From: Betaproteobacteria bacterium
GTDB lineage: Bacteria > Pseudomonadota > Gammaproteobacteria > Burkholderiales > SG8-39
NCBI GenBank assembly: GCA_005881355.1
Contig: VBDM01000059.1
Span: 1,165-13,331 of the forward strand
Direction of reading: 5' to 3'
Length of the DNA: 12,167 nucleotides
The notes beneath the pieces are model-generated. The model saw only the letters and a list, made by a program, of their open reading frames with translations. It did no database searches and had not been told where the DNA came from. Made by a program: the position numbers and the translations under genes. Below, one piece after another: positions 1 to 6,209 of the stretch. Numbering within the stretch: the stretch's first letter is position 1; each line of letters starts with the position of its first letter.

Positions 1-253
1 TGCGAAACGGGCCCGATACCAGCTTCATGTCGATGCGCGCGCCGCGCTGATCGAGATTCTCGGTGGTGAATTCCTCTTTCAATCCGTGAAAGTTGATGTG
101 CAGGGTGGCGACGGTCCGGCCCGGCTCGCGCAGCGACACGACGGCCCGGTCGCACCAGGGAAGGAACTGCGGGTAGGATTCGACGTCCGCGACCAGCGCG
201 AACATGGCTTGCGCGCTGTGGCCGACCAGGGCCGAGCGGTCGACGACCGTCAT
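1..253 (-). CDS. ratA: RatA-like START/SRPBCC-domain protein (partial, N-terminal 84 residues)
   Basis: The gene runs off the left edge, so only the N-terminal part is visible. The protein starts MTVVDRSALVGHSAQ and contains SYPQFLPWCD at about residues 27-36, followed by a GLKEEFTTEN strand and a KLVSGPF motif near the cut end. This is the pattern of the RatA / coenzyme Q-binding Coq10-like SRPBCC family. In E. coli, RatA was described as a toxin that blocks ribosomal subunit association; a role linked to ubiquinone or lipid binding is the alternative view of the family. The ATG at 253-251 is the natural start, because the homology begins right after it. No clear Shine-Dalgarno sequence precedes it. 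It diverges from smpB with 39 bases between start codons, an arrangement common in proteobacteria. The family call is secure, but the physiological role is less so. Confidence 0.88.
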   Translation of the reverse strand, partial: MTVVDRSALVGHSAQAMFALVADVESYPQFLPWCDRAVVSLREPGRTVATLHINFHGLKEEFTTENLDQRGARIDMKLVSGPFR

Positions 254-292
254 CGTTGTAAAATTGAAAAATTTTATAGGAAACGCGCCGCC
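254..292. promoter_or_regulatory. AT-rich divergent promoter region between ratA and smpB
   Basis: This 39-base gap is strikingly AT-rich against the GC-rich surroundings, with a run of A and T from about 259 to 278. On the minus strand TATAAA (278-273) matches a sigma-70 -10 box at five of six positions and faces ratA, but no good -35 is seen at the usual distance. On the plus strand AGGAAA (278-283) lies nine bases before the smpB GTG and is a plausible ribosome binding site. The gap must carry the 5' signals of both genes. The individual boxes are inferred. Confidence 0.4.
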
Positions 293-736
293 GTGACGAT
301 CGCCGAGAACCGCAAGGCGCTGCACGATTATTTCATCGAGGAGCGCTACGAAGCCGGCATCGCCCTGGAGGGCTGGGAGGTGAAGGCGATCCGGGCGGGA
401 CGCGCGCAGCTGAAAGAAGCCTACGTGATCGTGCGAAACGGCGAGATTTTCCTGATCGGCGCGCACATCAGCGCGCTGCCGGCCGCCTCCACGCACGTGC
501 GGCCCGATCCGGTGCGCACGCGCAAGCTCCTGCTCCATGCGGAGGAGATCCGCCGCCTCATCGGCAAGGTCGATCGCGCCGGCTACACCCTGGTGCCGCT
601 CGACCTGCACTACGTGCGCGGGCGCGTGAAGATCGCCATGGGCCTCGGCAAGGGCAAGAAGCAGTACGACAAGCGTGCAGCGGAGAAGGAAAAGGAGTGG
701 AAGCGCGAGCAGCAGCGGTTGCTGCGGGCGCGGTGA
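293..736 (+). CDS. smpB: SsrA-binding protein SmpB
   Basis: SmpB binds tmRNA (SsrA) and delivers it to stalled ribosomes for trans-translation. The 147-residue protein opens with TIAENRKALHDYFIEERYEA, then GWEVKAIRAGRAQLKEAYV (about residues 27-45), the family's core oligonucleotide-binding barrel. It continues with LLLHAEEIRRL and a LVPLDLHY..GRVKIAMGLGKGKK segment. It ends in a basic, lysine- and arginine-rich tail (KKQYDKR onward) that in the family folds into a helix in the decoding site. Its length fits betaproteobacterial SmpB. The frame stays open upstream to 86, but that part lies antisense to ratA and has no SmpB similarity. The GTG at 293, with AGGAAA nine bases upstream, starts exactly where family members start. 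Its 3' end converges with ppsA, leaving 44 bases between the stop codons. Confidence 0.96.
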   Translation: MTIAENRKALHDYFIEERYEAGIALEGWEVKAIRAGRAQLKEAYVIVRNGEIFLIGAHISALPAASTHVRPDPVRTRKLLLHAEEIRRLIGKVDRAGYTLVPLDLHYVRGRVKIAMGLGKGKKQYDKRAAEKEKEWKREQQRLLRAR

Positions 737-780
737 CGTGACGGTTTGGGCCGTCTGGTCGGCGCGGCAGGCCTTCGGTT

Positions 781-3186
781 CTACGTGGCCGCGACTTTCG
801 CTTTGGCCGACGCGTCGGCTTCGCGCGCGAGCTGCAGCCAGGTCTCGACAACCGTGTCGGGGTTGAGCGAGAGGCTCTCGATGCCTTCGTGCACCAGCCA
901 CTTCGCGAAGTCGAGATGGTCGGAAGGCCCCTGCCCGCAGATGCCGACGTACTTGCCGGCCTTGCGGCAGGCCTGGATCGCCTGCCGCAGCATCGCCTTC
1001 ACCGCCGGATCACGCTCGTCGAAGGCATCGGCGACGAGCCCGGAGTCCCGGTCGAGACCGAGCGTGAGCTGGGTGAGGTCGTTCGAGCCGATCGAGAAGC
1101 CGTCGAAGTGCTCGAGAAACTGCTCGGCGAGGATCGCGTTGGAGGGCACTTCGCACATCATGATGAGCCGCAGGCCGTTCTCCCCGCGCTTCAAGCCGTT
1201 GGCGGCAAGCAGCTCGATCACCTGGGCGCACTCGCCCAGCGTACGCACGAACGGCACCATGATCTCGACGTTGGCGAGTCCGAGCTCGTTTCTCACCCGG
1301 CGCATCGCCTGGCATTCCATCTCGAAGCAGCGGCGAAACGACTCCGCGATATAGCGCGAGGCGCCGCGGAAACCGAGCATCGGATTCTCCTAGTCCGGCT
1401 CGTAGCGCGCACCGCCGATCAGCTTCTTGTACTCGTTCGACTTGAAGTCGGACAGCCGTACGATCACCGGCTTGGGCCAGAACGCGGCGGCGATGGTGGC
1501 GACGCCTTCGGTCATCTTTTCCACGAAAAAACTGCGCGGGTCCCGGTAACCACGGGCCGCGTGCTCGACCTCGCGTTTGAGATCGGCAGGGAGATCCGGA
1601 TACTCGAGCGCCGCCTTGGGATGCACGCCGATCATGTTGTTGATCACGAATTCCAGGCGGGCGAGTCCGACCCCCCAATTCGGCAGCGCCTGAAAATCGA
1701 AAGCGAGGTGCGGATTGCCGATATTCATCGTGATCTTGACGGGGCACTTCGGCATCTCCCCGTATTCCCGCGAGGTCACTTCGATCTCGAGGATGCCGCG
1801 GTAGACGTTTCCGGTGTCGCCTTCGGCACAGGACACGGTGCAGGCCTCGCCGTCCTTGAGCGTGGCGGTGGCGTCGCCGCAGCCCACGACGGCGGGAATG
1901 CCCAGCTCGCGCGCGATGATGGCCGCGTGGCAGGTCCGGCCGCCGCGGTTGGTGACGATCGCCGCGGCGCGCTTCATCACCGGCTCCCAGTTGGGATCGG
2001 TCATGTCGGTGACGATGATGTCCCCGGGCTTGACTCGCCCCATCTCCGAGGCGCCCTTGACCACCCGCACCGTGCCCGCGCCGATCTTGTGGCCGATCGC
2101 GCGGCCGGAGGCGAGGATCTCCGATTTCCGCTTAAGTCGGTAGCGCTCCTGGCTGTCGCCTGACTTGCGCGACTTCACCGTCTCGGGCCGCGCCTGGAGG
2201 ATGTAGATTTCCCCGTCAACGCCGTCCTTCGCCCATTCGATGTCCATGGGCCGCTGATAGTGCTCCTCTATGCGCAGCGCAAGGCGCGCGAGCTTGACGA
2301 CGTCGTCGTCGCTCAGGCAAAAGCGGTTGCGGTCGGCCTCCGGGACCTCCACGGTCCTCACCGACCGGCCCGCGGACGCCTGGTCCCCGAGCACCATCTT
2401 CTGCGACTTCGAGCCGAGCCCGCGGCGAATCACCGGGAACTTGCCTTGGCGGAGCATCGGCTTGTGCACGTAGAACTCATCGGGGTTCACCGCGCCCTGC
2501 ACCACCATCTCGCCCAATCCCCAGGAGGCGGTGATGAACACCACGTCCCGGAATCCGGATTCGGTGTCCAGCGTGAACATCACGCCGCTCGCGCCCCGGT
2601 CGCTTCGCGCCAAGCGCTGCACACCGGCGGAAAGCGCCACGGCGGAGCGCTCGAAGCCCTTGTGGACGCGGTAGGAGATCGCCCGGTCGTTGTACAGCGA
2701 CTCGAATACGCGCTTCAGCGCCACCATCACGTTGGGAAGGCCGCGGATGTTGAGGAAGGTCTCCTGCTGGCCGGCGAAGGACGCATCGGGCAGGTCTTCG
2801 GCGGTGGCGCTGGAGCGCACCGCGACCGACACGCTGTCATCGCCTCCGGTCAATTCCCGGTACGCCTGGGCGATCTCGGCTTCGAGCTGCTCCGGAAAGG
2901 GCGTCGCTTCGATCCATCCGCGTATGTCGGCCCCGCAGCTCGCCAGCGACTCGAGGTCGTCGGGATCCAATCCATCAATGCGCGCCTCGATGCGGGCCTT
3001 CAGCCCACCCTGACCGATGAATTCCCGGTAGGCCTCGGCGTCGGTGGCGAACCCGCCCGGCACCCGGATTCCCGCCTTGGAAAGCCGTCCGATCATCTCG
3101 CCGAGCGACGCGTTCTTGCCGCCGAAGCGCTCGACGTCTCCCATTCCGAGGCGGTCGAAATTTGCCACGTATTTCAACCGAGCCAT
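781..3186 (-). pseudogene. ppsA: Phosphoenolpyruvate synthase, interrupted by one in-frame amber codon
   Basis: PEP synthase (pyruvate, water dikinase) converts pyruvate, ATP and water to PEP, AMP and phosphate in gluconeogenesis. The frame spans 801 residues plus one internal TAG (1392-1390, codon 599), close to the family's usual 790-800. Before the stop lie the N-terminal ATP-grasp domain (FGGKNASLGEM, RSSATAEDLPDASFAGQQET, about 20-340), the phosphohistidine domain with GGRTCHAAIIARELGIPAVVG (catalytic His near 420), and the first part of the PEP-binding barrel. After it comes the rest of the barrel (MLGFRGASRY from 603, GSNDLTQLTLGLDRDSG, and ICGQGPSD with the catalytic Cys near 750). 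Homologues read YEPDEENPMLGFRG; here the codon after YEPD is TAG where GAG is expected. No frameshift is present and both halves look intact. The ATG at 3186 is chosen because GGAGGA lies seven bases upstream. Gene finders will report two CDS (about 1390-3186 and 781-1380). The lesion could be a sequencing error, a recent nonsense mutation or a split gene. Confidence 0.9.
1378..1392 (-). other. Internal amber codon overlapping a Shine-Dalgarno-like sequence and restart ATG in ppsA
   Basis: Read on the minus strand, the sequence is GAC TAG GAG AAT CCG ATG CTC. The TAG (1392-1390) replaces the expected GAG by one G-to-T change. The same bases form TAGGAG; its AGGAG core (1391-1387) lies six bases before the in-frame ATG at 1380-1378. 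Spacing and match are good for translation reinitiation, which would yield a separate C-terminal chain of 199 residues starting MLGFRG. What is seen is the sequence; that ribosomes restart here is inference. Confidence 0.6.
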
Positions 3187-3193
3187 CGAGCGG

Positions 3194-3199
3194 TCCTCC
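3194..3199 (-). promoter_or_regulatory. Ribosome binding site of ppsA
   Basis: GGAGGA on the minus strand lies seven bases before the ATG at 3186. It sits inside the five-codon upstream extension that starts at an in-frame ATG at 3201, so it decides for the downstream start, whose product begins MARLKYV as in homologues. Confidence 0.75.
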
Positions 3200-3206
3200 A
3201 TCGCGG

Positions 3207-3235
3207 TTGAAGGATCATCTTGAAACCGTTATGTT
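3207..3235 (+). promoter_or_regulatory. Candidate sigma-70 promoter for ppsR in the ppsA-ppsR divergent gap
   Basis: TTGAAG (3207-3212) and TATGTT (3230-3235) are separated by exactly 17 bases, and each matches its consensus at four of six positions. The pair points toward ppsR, whose ATG lies 47 bases downstream of the -10. The 96-base gap (3187-3282) must also hold the ppsA promoter, for which no convincing pair was found. Within it TGAAACCGTTAT (3221-3232) resembles the core of the enterobacterial Cra operator, a regulator that activates ppsA in E. coli. A Cra orthologue is not expected in most betaproteobacteria, so this likeness may be chance. Confidence 0.4.
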
Positions 3236-3282
3236 ACAGCCAGCCCATCCCTCGCGCAGCCAAATTACCCCTGCACTTTTTC

Positions 3283-4110
3283 ATGCCCGACCGCCGCCGA
3301 ACCGTGTTCTTCGTCTCCGACGGCACCGGGATCACCGTCGAGACGCTCGGCCACAGCCTGCTCACCCAGTTCGACGGGATCGACTTCGACCAGATGACCG
3401 TACCGTTCATAGATTCGCCGGCCAAGGCCGACGCCTGCGTGGCCCGGATCAACGAGGCGGCGAGGTCGAGCGCGGGGCGCCCGGTCGTCTTCACCACGCT
3501 CGTCAACAGCGAGATACGCGAAGCCTTGCGCAAGGCGGACGCTTTCGTCATGGATTTTTTCGAGAGCTTTCTCGATCCGCTCGAGGCGGAGCTCGGGGCG
3601 AAGTCCACCCACACGATCGGCCGCTCGCACAGCGCGCGCGACAAGAAGGGCTACACCCACCGCATCGAGGCGATCAACTTCGCCCTCGCCCACGACGACG
3701 GCGCCTCTTCCAGGGACCTCGACAAGGCCGACGTGATCCTGGTGGGCGTGTCGCGCAGCGGCAAGACGCCTACGAGCCTCTATCTGTCCTTGCAGTTCGG
3801 CATCCGCGCGGCGAACTACCCGCTGATCCCCGAGGACTTCGACCGCATGAGCCTCCCCAGGGTGCTCGAGGGCTACCACGACAAGCTCTACGGCCTGTCG
3901 ATCGCGCCCGAGCGGCTGCGCGAGATCCGCAACGAGCGGCGGCCGAACAGCAAGTACGCCGACCTCGAGAACTGCCGCCACGAGGTGCAGCAGGCGGAGA
4001 AGCTCATGCAGCGCGAGGGCATACGCTGGGCGAATTCCACCACCAAGTCGATCGAGGAGATCGCCACCACCATCCTGCAGGAATTCAAGCTCGAGCGGCG
4101 AGTTTATTGA
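3283..4110 (+). CDS. ppsR: Phosphoenolpyruvate synthase regulatory protein PpsR (pyruvate, water dikinase kinase/phosphorylase)
   Basis: PpsR (DUF299 family) inactivates PEP synthase by ADP-dependent phosphorylation of a threonine next to the catalytic histidine, and reactivates it by phosphate-dependent removal of that group. The product is 275 residues, close to E. coli PpsR (277). It opens RTVFFVSDGTGITVETLGHS (6-25), the family's signature N terminus. A P-loop, GVSRSGKTPTS, lies at 155-165, followed by LYLSLQFGIRAANYPLIPED. The C-terminal part has PNSKYADLENCRHEVQQAE and ends ...EFKLERRVY. The frame is open upstream to an ATG at 3220, but the homology starts at 3283, so that start is chosen. 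It diverges from its target gene ppsA, as expected for the pair. The target residue region (GGRTCHA) is present in the N-terminal part of the interrupted ppsA. PpsR itself looks fully intact. Confidence 0.95.
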   Translation: MPDRRRTVFFVSDGTGITVETLGHSLLTQFDGIDFDQMTVPFIDSPAKADACVARINEAARSSAGRPVVFTTLVNSEIREALRKADAFVMDFFESFLDPLEAELGAKSTHTIGRSHSARDKKGYTHRIEAINFALAHDDGASSRDLDKADVILVGVSRSGKTPTSLYLSLQFGIRAANYPLIPEDFDRMSLPRVLEGYHDKLYGLSIAPERLREIRNERRPNSKYADLENCRHEVQQAEKLMQREGIRWANSTTKSIEEIATTILQEFKLERRVY

Positions 4111-4131
4111 AAGCCGCCGGCCCTTCGGCTT
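4111..4131. terminator. Possible short hairpin between convergent ppsR and the methyltransferase gene
   Basis: AAGCCG (4111-4116) and CGGCTT (4126-4131) are perfect inverted repeats around a nine-base loop, placed exactly between the ppsR stop codon and the stop of the opposing gene. Position and symmetry suggest a bidirectional transcription end. The stem is only six base pairs and no T run follows on either strand, so a classical intrinsic terminator is not certain. Confidence 0.35.
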
Positions 4132-4925
4132 CAGAGTCTCGCGTTTTGCCTCACTTGCTCGAAGAGGCAGACCGCCGCCGCCGCTGCCACGTTCAGCGAT
4201 TCGGCTGATCCCGGCATGGGGATGCGCACCCTGTCGGTCGCGAGTCGCCCGACGCCCTCGGTGAGTCCGGCGCCTTCGTTGCCGAACGCCCAGGCCACGG
4301 ACCCTCTCAAATCGAGCTCGTAGAGCGAAGCCTGGGCGCGAGGCTCCATGGCGACTATGCGGCCGGAGCAGGCGCGGGCGATGTCCGCCAGGTCGACGTC
4401 CTCGAAAATGGAGAGGAAAAAGTGCGCTCCCATCCCGGCGCGGATCACCTTGGGCGACCAGGCGAACACCGAGCCTCGCGAGAGAAAGACTTGAGCAATC
4501 CCGGCCGCGACCGCGCTTCTCAGAATCGATCCGAGGTTCCCCGGGTCCTGGATGTTTTCCAGCAGCACGCAGCTCGCGAGCGTCCGTGGCGGCAGTCCCG
4601 ATTCCGGCGTGCGCACGACTGCGCCGACGCCGGCGGCGCTGACGAGCTGGGAAATCTGCTCGACCAGCCGGTCCGCGAGCACCAGGCGCGCACCGGCCGG
4701 CGCGCCCTCGAGGAGCGCGCGGATCTCCGGCTTGGCGATGGCGGTTTCTGCTGCGAAGACCGTCTCCGCCCTGCCGCCGCTTTCCCGGTAAGCCCGCACC
4801 AGGTGCTCCCCTTCCAGGAGCGTGGTGCCCGTCTCGCGACGCTCCCGCGAAGAGCCGGCGAGCTTCACCAGGGCTTTCACCTGCGGATTGTCGCGCGAAC
4901 GGATGAGCTTCAATCCAGGGCGCAC
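4131..4925 (-). CDS. TrmH/SpoU-family RNA 2'-O-ribose methyltransferase
   Basis: This is a SPOUT-class, S-adenosylmethionine-dependent enzyme that probably methylates a ribose 2'-OH in rRNA or tRNA; the exact target is not readable from sequence. The N-terminal part (about 1-105) is the SpoU substrate-binding domain, with IRSRDNPQVKALVKL and LLEGEHLV. The C-terminal domain carries the three SpoU motifs: LLENIQDPGNLGSILRSA (121-138, with the key Asn and Arg), AFGNEGAGL (213-221), and IPMPGSAESLNVAAAAAV (235-252). Length (264) is typical of the RlmB-like/YsgA-like group. The start is ambiguous. GTG at 4925 overlaps the upstream senA by 16 bases. An alternative TTG at 4913, giving MKLIRSRDN as in many homologues, overlaps the senA TGA as TTGA. 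Either way it is probably co-transcribed and translationally coupled with senA. In related genomes such a gene usually follows rnhB directly. Confidence 0.9.
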   Translation of the reverse strand: MRPGLKLIRSRDNPQVKALVKLAGSSRERRETGTTLLEGEHLVRAYRESGGRAETVFAAETAIAKPEIRALLEGAPAGARLVLADRLVEQISQLVSAAGVGAVVRTPESGLPPRTLASCVLLENIQDPGNLGSILRSAVAAGIAQVFLSRGSVFAWSPKVIRAGMGAHFFLSIFEDVDLADIARACSGRIVAMEPRAQASLYELDLRGSVAWAFGNEGAGLTEGVGRLATDRVRIPMPGSAESLNVAAAAAVCLFEQVRQNARL

Positions 4926-6187
4926 GTGCGGAACCCTGCGAAGACGTCGCCGCGGTCCGGAGTGTAGAAATTGCGCCAGGTGTTGGAGACTAGGCGCGCG
5001 GGCGTCGCGAAGCTTCCGCCGCGCAGCACCTTATGAATGCCGAACCACGGTTCGGAATATTCGCGGTAAGGGTCGCACACAAATCCCGGATACGGGTCGA
5101 AGGCACTCGAGGTCCACTCCCAGATATTGCCGAGCATCTGGCGGCAGCCCATGAAACTGTCGCCGTCTGCAAAGGCGCCGACCGGAGCGCGGCCGTTGCC
5201 GCCCAGGTTGGCGGGCGTCTCATCGCCTGCGCGCTCGCCCCATGGGTAGCGCCGCCTCGCGCCGTCGCCCGAAAACGATGCCGCGACCTCCCATTCGGCT
5301 TCGCTCGGCAGGCGCCGGCGGGCGTACCGGCAATACGCGTTCGCCTCGTGCCAGTTGACGTGCATCACCGGAAGCTCGTCTTCGAGCTTCACCCATTTGT
5401 CGAAGCGGCGCTCGAGCCAGGCGCTGTCTTTCTCCGCCCAATAGCGCGGCGCCGCGGCCTGCACCGCTTCCTTCCAGCGCCATCCTTCGTCCGACCACCA
5501 TTCGCGACGCCGGTAGCCGCCTTCGCGCGCGAATTCCAGGAACTGCCTGTTCGTGACGGCGGTGCGCGCGATGCGAAAGGGCCGCAGCTCGACCGGATGC
5601 ACCCATTTCTCGTTGTCGAAGTGAAACCCGGAATTGCGCGAAGCTCCCACCGGATATCCGCCCGGAATCTCGGCGTCGCCTTCGAGCTTCTTCGCTTTTG
5701 CCGCAGGCGCACCATTCAATGGATCCGGATAACCGAGGGTCTGGCGCGTGTAATGAAAAGCTTCCGCGTGCATGTCTTCGTGGAACGAGGCGAGCTGCAC
5801 GAAGTACAGGAACCACTCGTTGTCCGGCTCGCGCTCGAGCCTGGTGAGGACGCGCCCGAGAACCCGATCCTGGTAGTCGAGCGTGGCCGACCGGCCGGGA
5901 AGCGGAAGGTCCCAGCGCGTTTCGTGCGCCACTGTTGCGGAGTCGTAGAGCGCATCCGCCGCATCGAGCAGGCTTTCCGAAAGGGATTCGTCGGCGCGCA
6001 GCCTCAGGCACCAGCGCTCCTGGAACCAGGCGACGTGCCCCAGCTCCCACAAGACCGGGTTGACGATAGGGAGCTTTGGGCCGAACAATTGCGGACCCTC
6101 GAGATCCCGGGTAAGGAGCCGGGTGCGTTCTCTCGCGCTCCGCAGTTGCTGCGAAAGCGTGTCGGGATCCGGATACGCGAGGGTCAT
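4910..6187 (-). CDS. senA: Selenoneine synthase SenA (EgtB-like nonheme iron enzyme with FGE-sulfatase fold)
   Basis: The 425-residue protein has the EgtB architecture: an N-terminal DinB-like helical domain (about 10-160) and a C-terminal formylglycine-generating-enzyme/SUMF1-like domain (about 170-425). The three-histidine iron site is visible as ELGHVAWFQE (H51) and FHEDMHAEAF (H136, H140, the HX3HXE motif). The second domain has FDNEKWVHPVEL, AVTNRQFLEFAREGGY, RRLPSEAEWE (291-300), GNIWEWTSSAFDPYPGF, LRGGSF and GFRTC. EgtB joins hercynine to a sulfur donor; SenA instead uses a selenosugar and gives selenoneine. The SenA call rests on recalled sequence character (FHEDMHAEAFHYTRQTLGYP, the FDNEKW stretch) and, more strongly, on the adjacent senB. 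A sulfur-using EgtB remains possible. ATG 6187 gives the best family N terminus. An in-frame ATG at 6208 would add MLCLSGA. Neither has a well-spaced Shine-Dalgarno sequence. The gene overlaps the methyltransferase gene downstream. Confidence 0.82.
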   Translation of the reverse strand: MTLAYPDPDTLSQQLRSARERTRLLTRDLEGPQLFGPKLPIVNPVLWELGHVAWFQERWCLRLRADESLSESLLDAADALYDSATVAHETRWDLPLPGRSATLDYQDRVLGRVLTRLEREPDNEWFLYFVQLASFHEDMHAEAFHYTRQTLGYPDPLNGAPAAKAKKLEGDAEIPGGYPVGASRNSGFHFDNEKWVHPVELRPFRIARTAVTNRQFLEFAREGGYRRREWWSDEGWRWKEAVQAAAPRYWAEKDSAWLERRFDKWVKLEDELPVMHVNWHEANAYCRYARRRLPSEAEWEVAASFSGDGARRRYPWGERAGDETPANLGGNGRAPVGAFADGDSFMGCRQMLGNIWEWTSSAFDPYPGFVCDPYREYSEPWFGIHKVLRGGSFATPARLVSNTWRNFYTPDRGDVFAGFRTCALD

Positions 6188-6209
6188 GGCTCCGCTTAAA
6201 CATAACATG
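6185..6209. promoter_or_regulatory. Divergent senA/senB start region with two CATG palindromes
   Basis: CATG occurs at 6185-6188 and 6206-6209, 21 bases apart. Each copy gives an ATG on both strands, and all four are in frame with their gene: senA at 6187 or 6208, senB at 6186 or 6207. The favoured starts (6187 and 6207) leave 19 bases between them, mostly AT-rich. That is too little for two full promoters and leaders, so promoter elements must lie inside the opposing coding regions, or the messages have very short or no leaders. No convincing -35/-10 pair was found. Confidence 0.5.

Noticed and set aside
86..292. N-terminal extension of SmpB
   Set aside because: The added residues are antisense to ratA and SmpB similarity starts at the GTG at 293.
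742..757. GACGG-TTTGGG-CCGTC stem as a terminator between smpB and ppsA
   Set aside because: The stem has only five base pairs and no following T run on either strand, so it is no more than chance in GC-rich DNA.
1390..1392. TAG in ppsA as a recoded codon (pyrrolysine or a changed genetic code)
   Set aside because: TAG serves as the ordinary stop of several intact genes here, and homologues have Glu at this position, so a nonsense change or an error is simpler.
889..2163. Long open frame on the plus strand antisense to ppsA
   Set aside because: The product is rich in Arg, Gly, Ala and His without family motifs, and the minus strand clearly encodes PEP synthase; long antisense frames are common at high GC.
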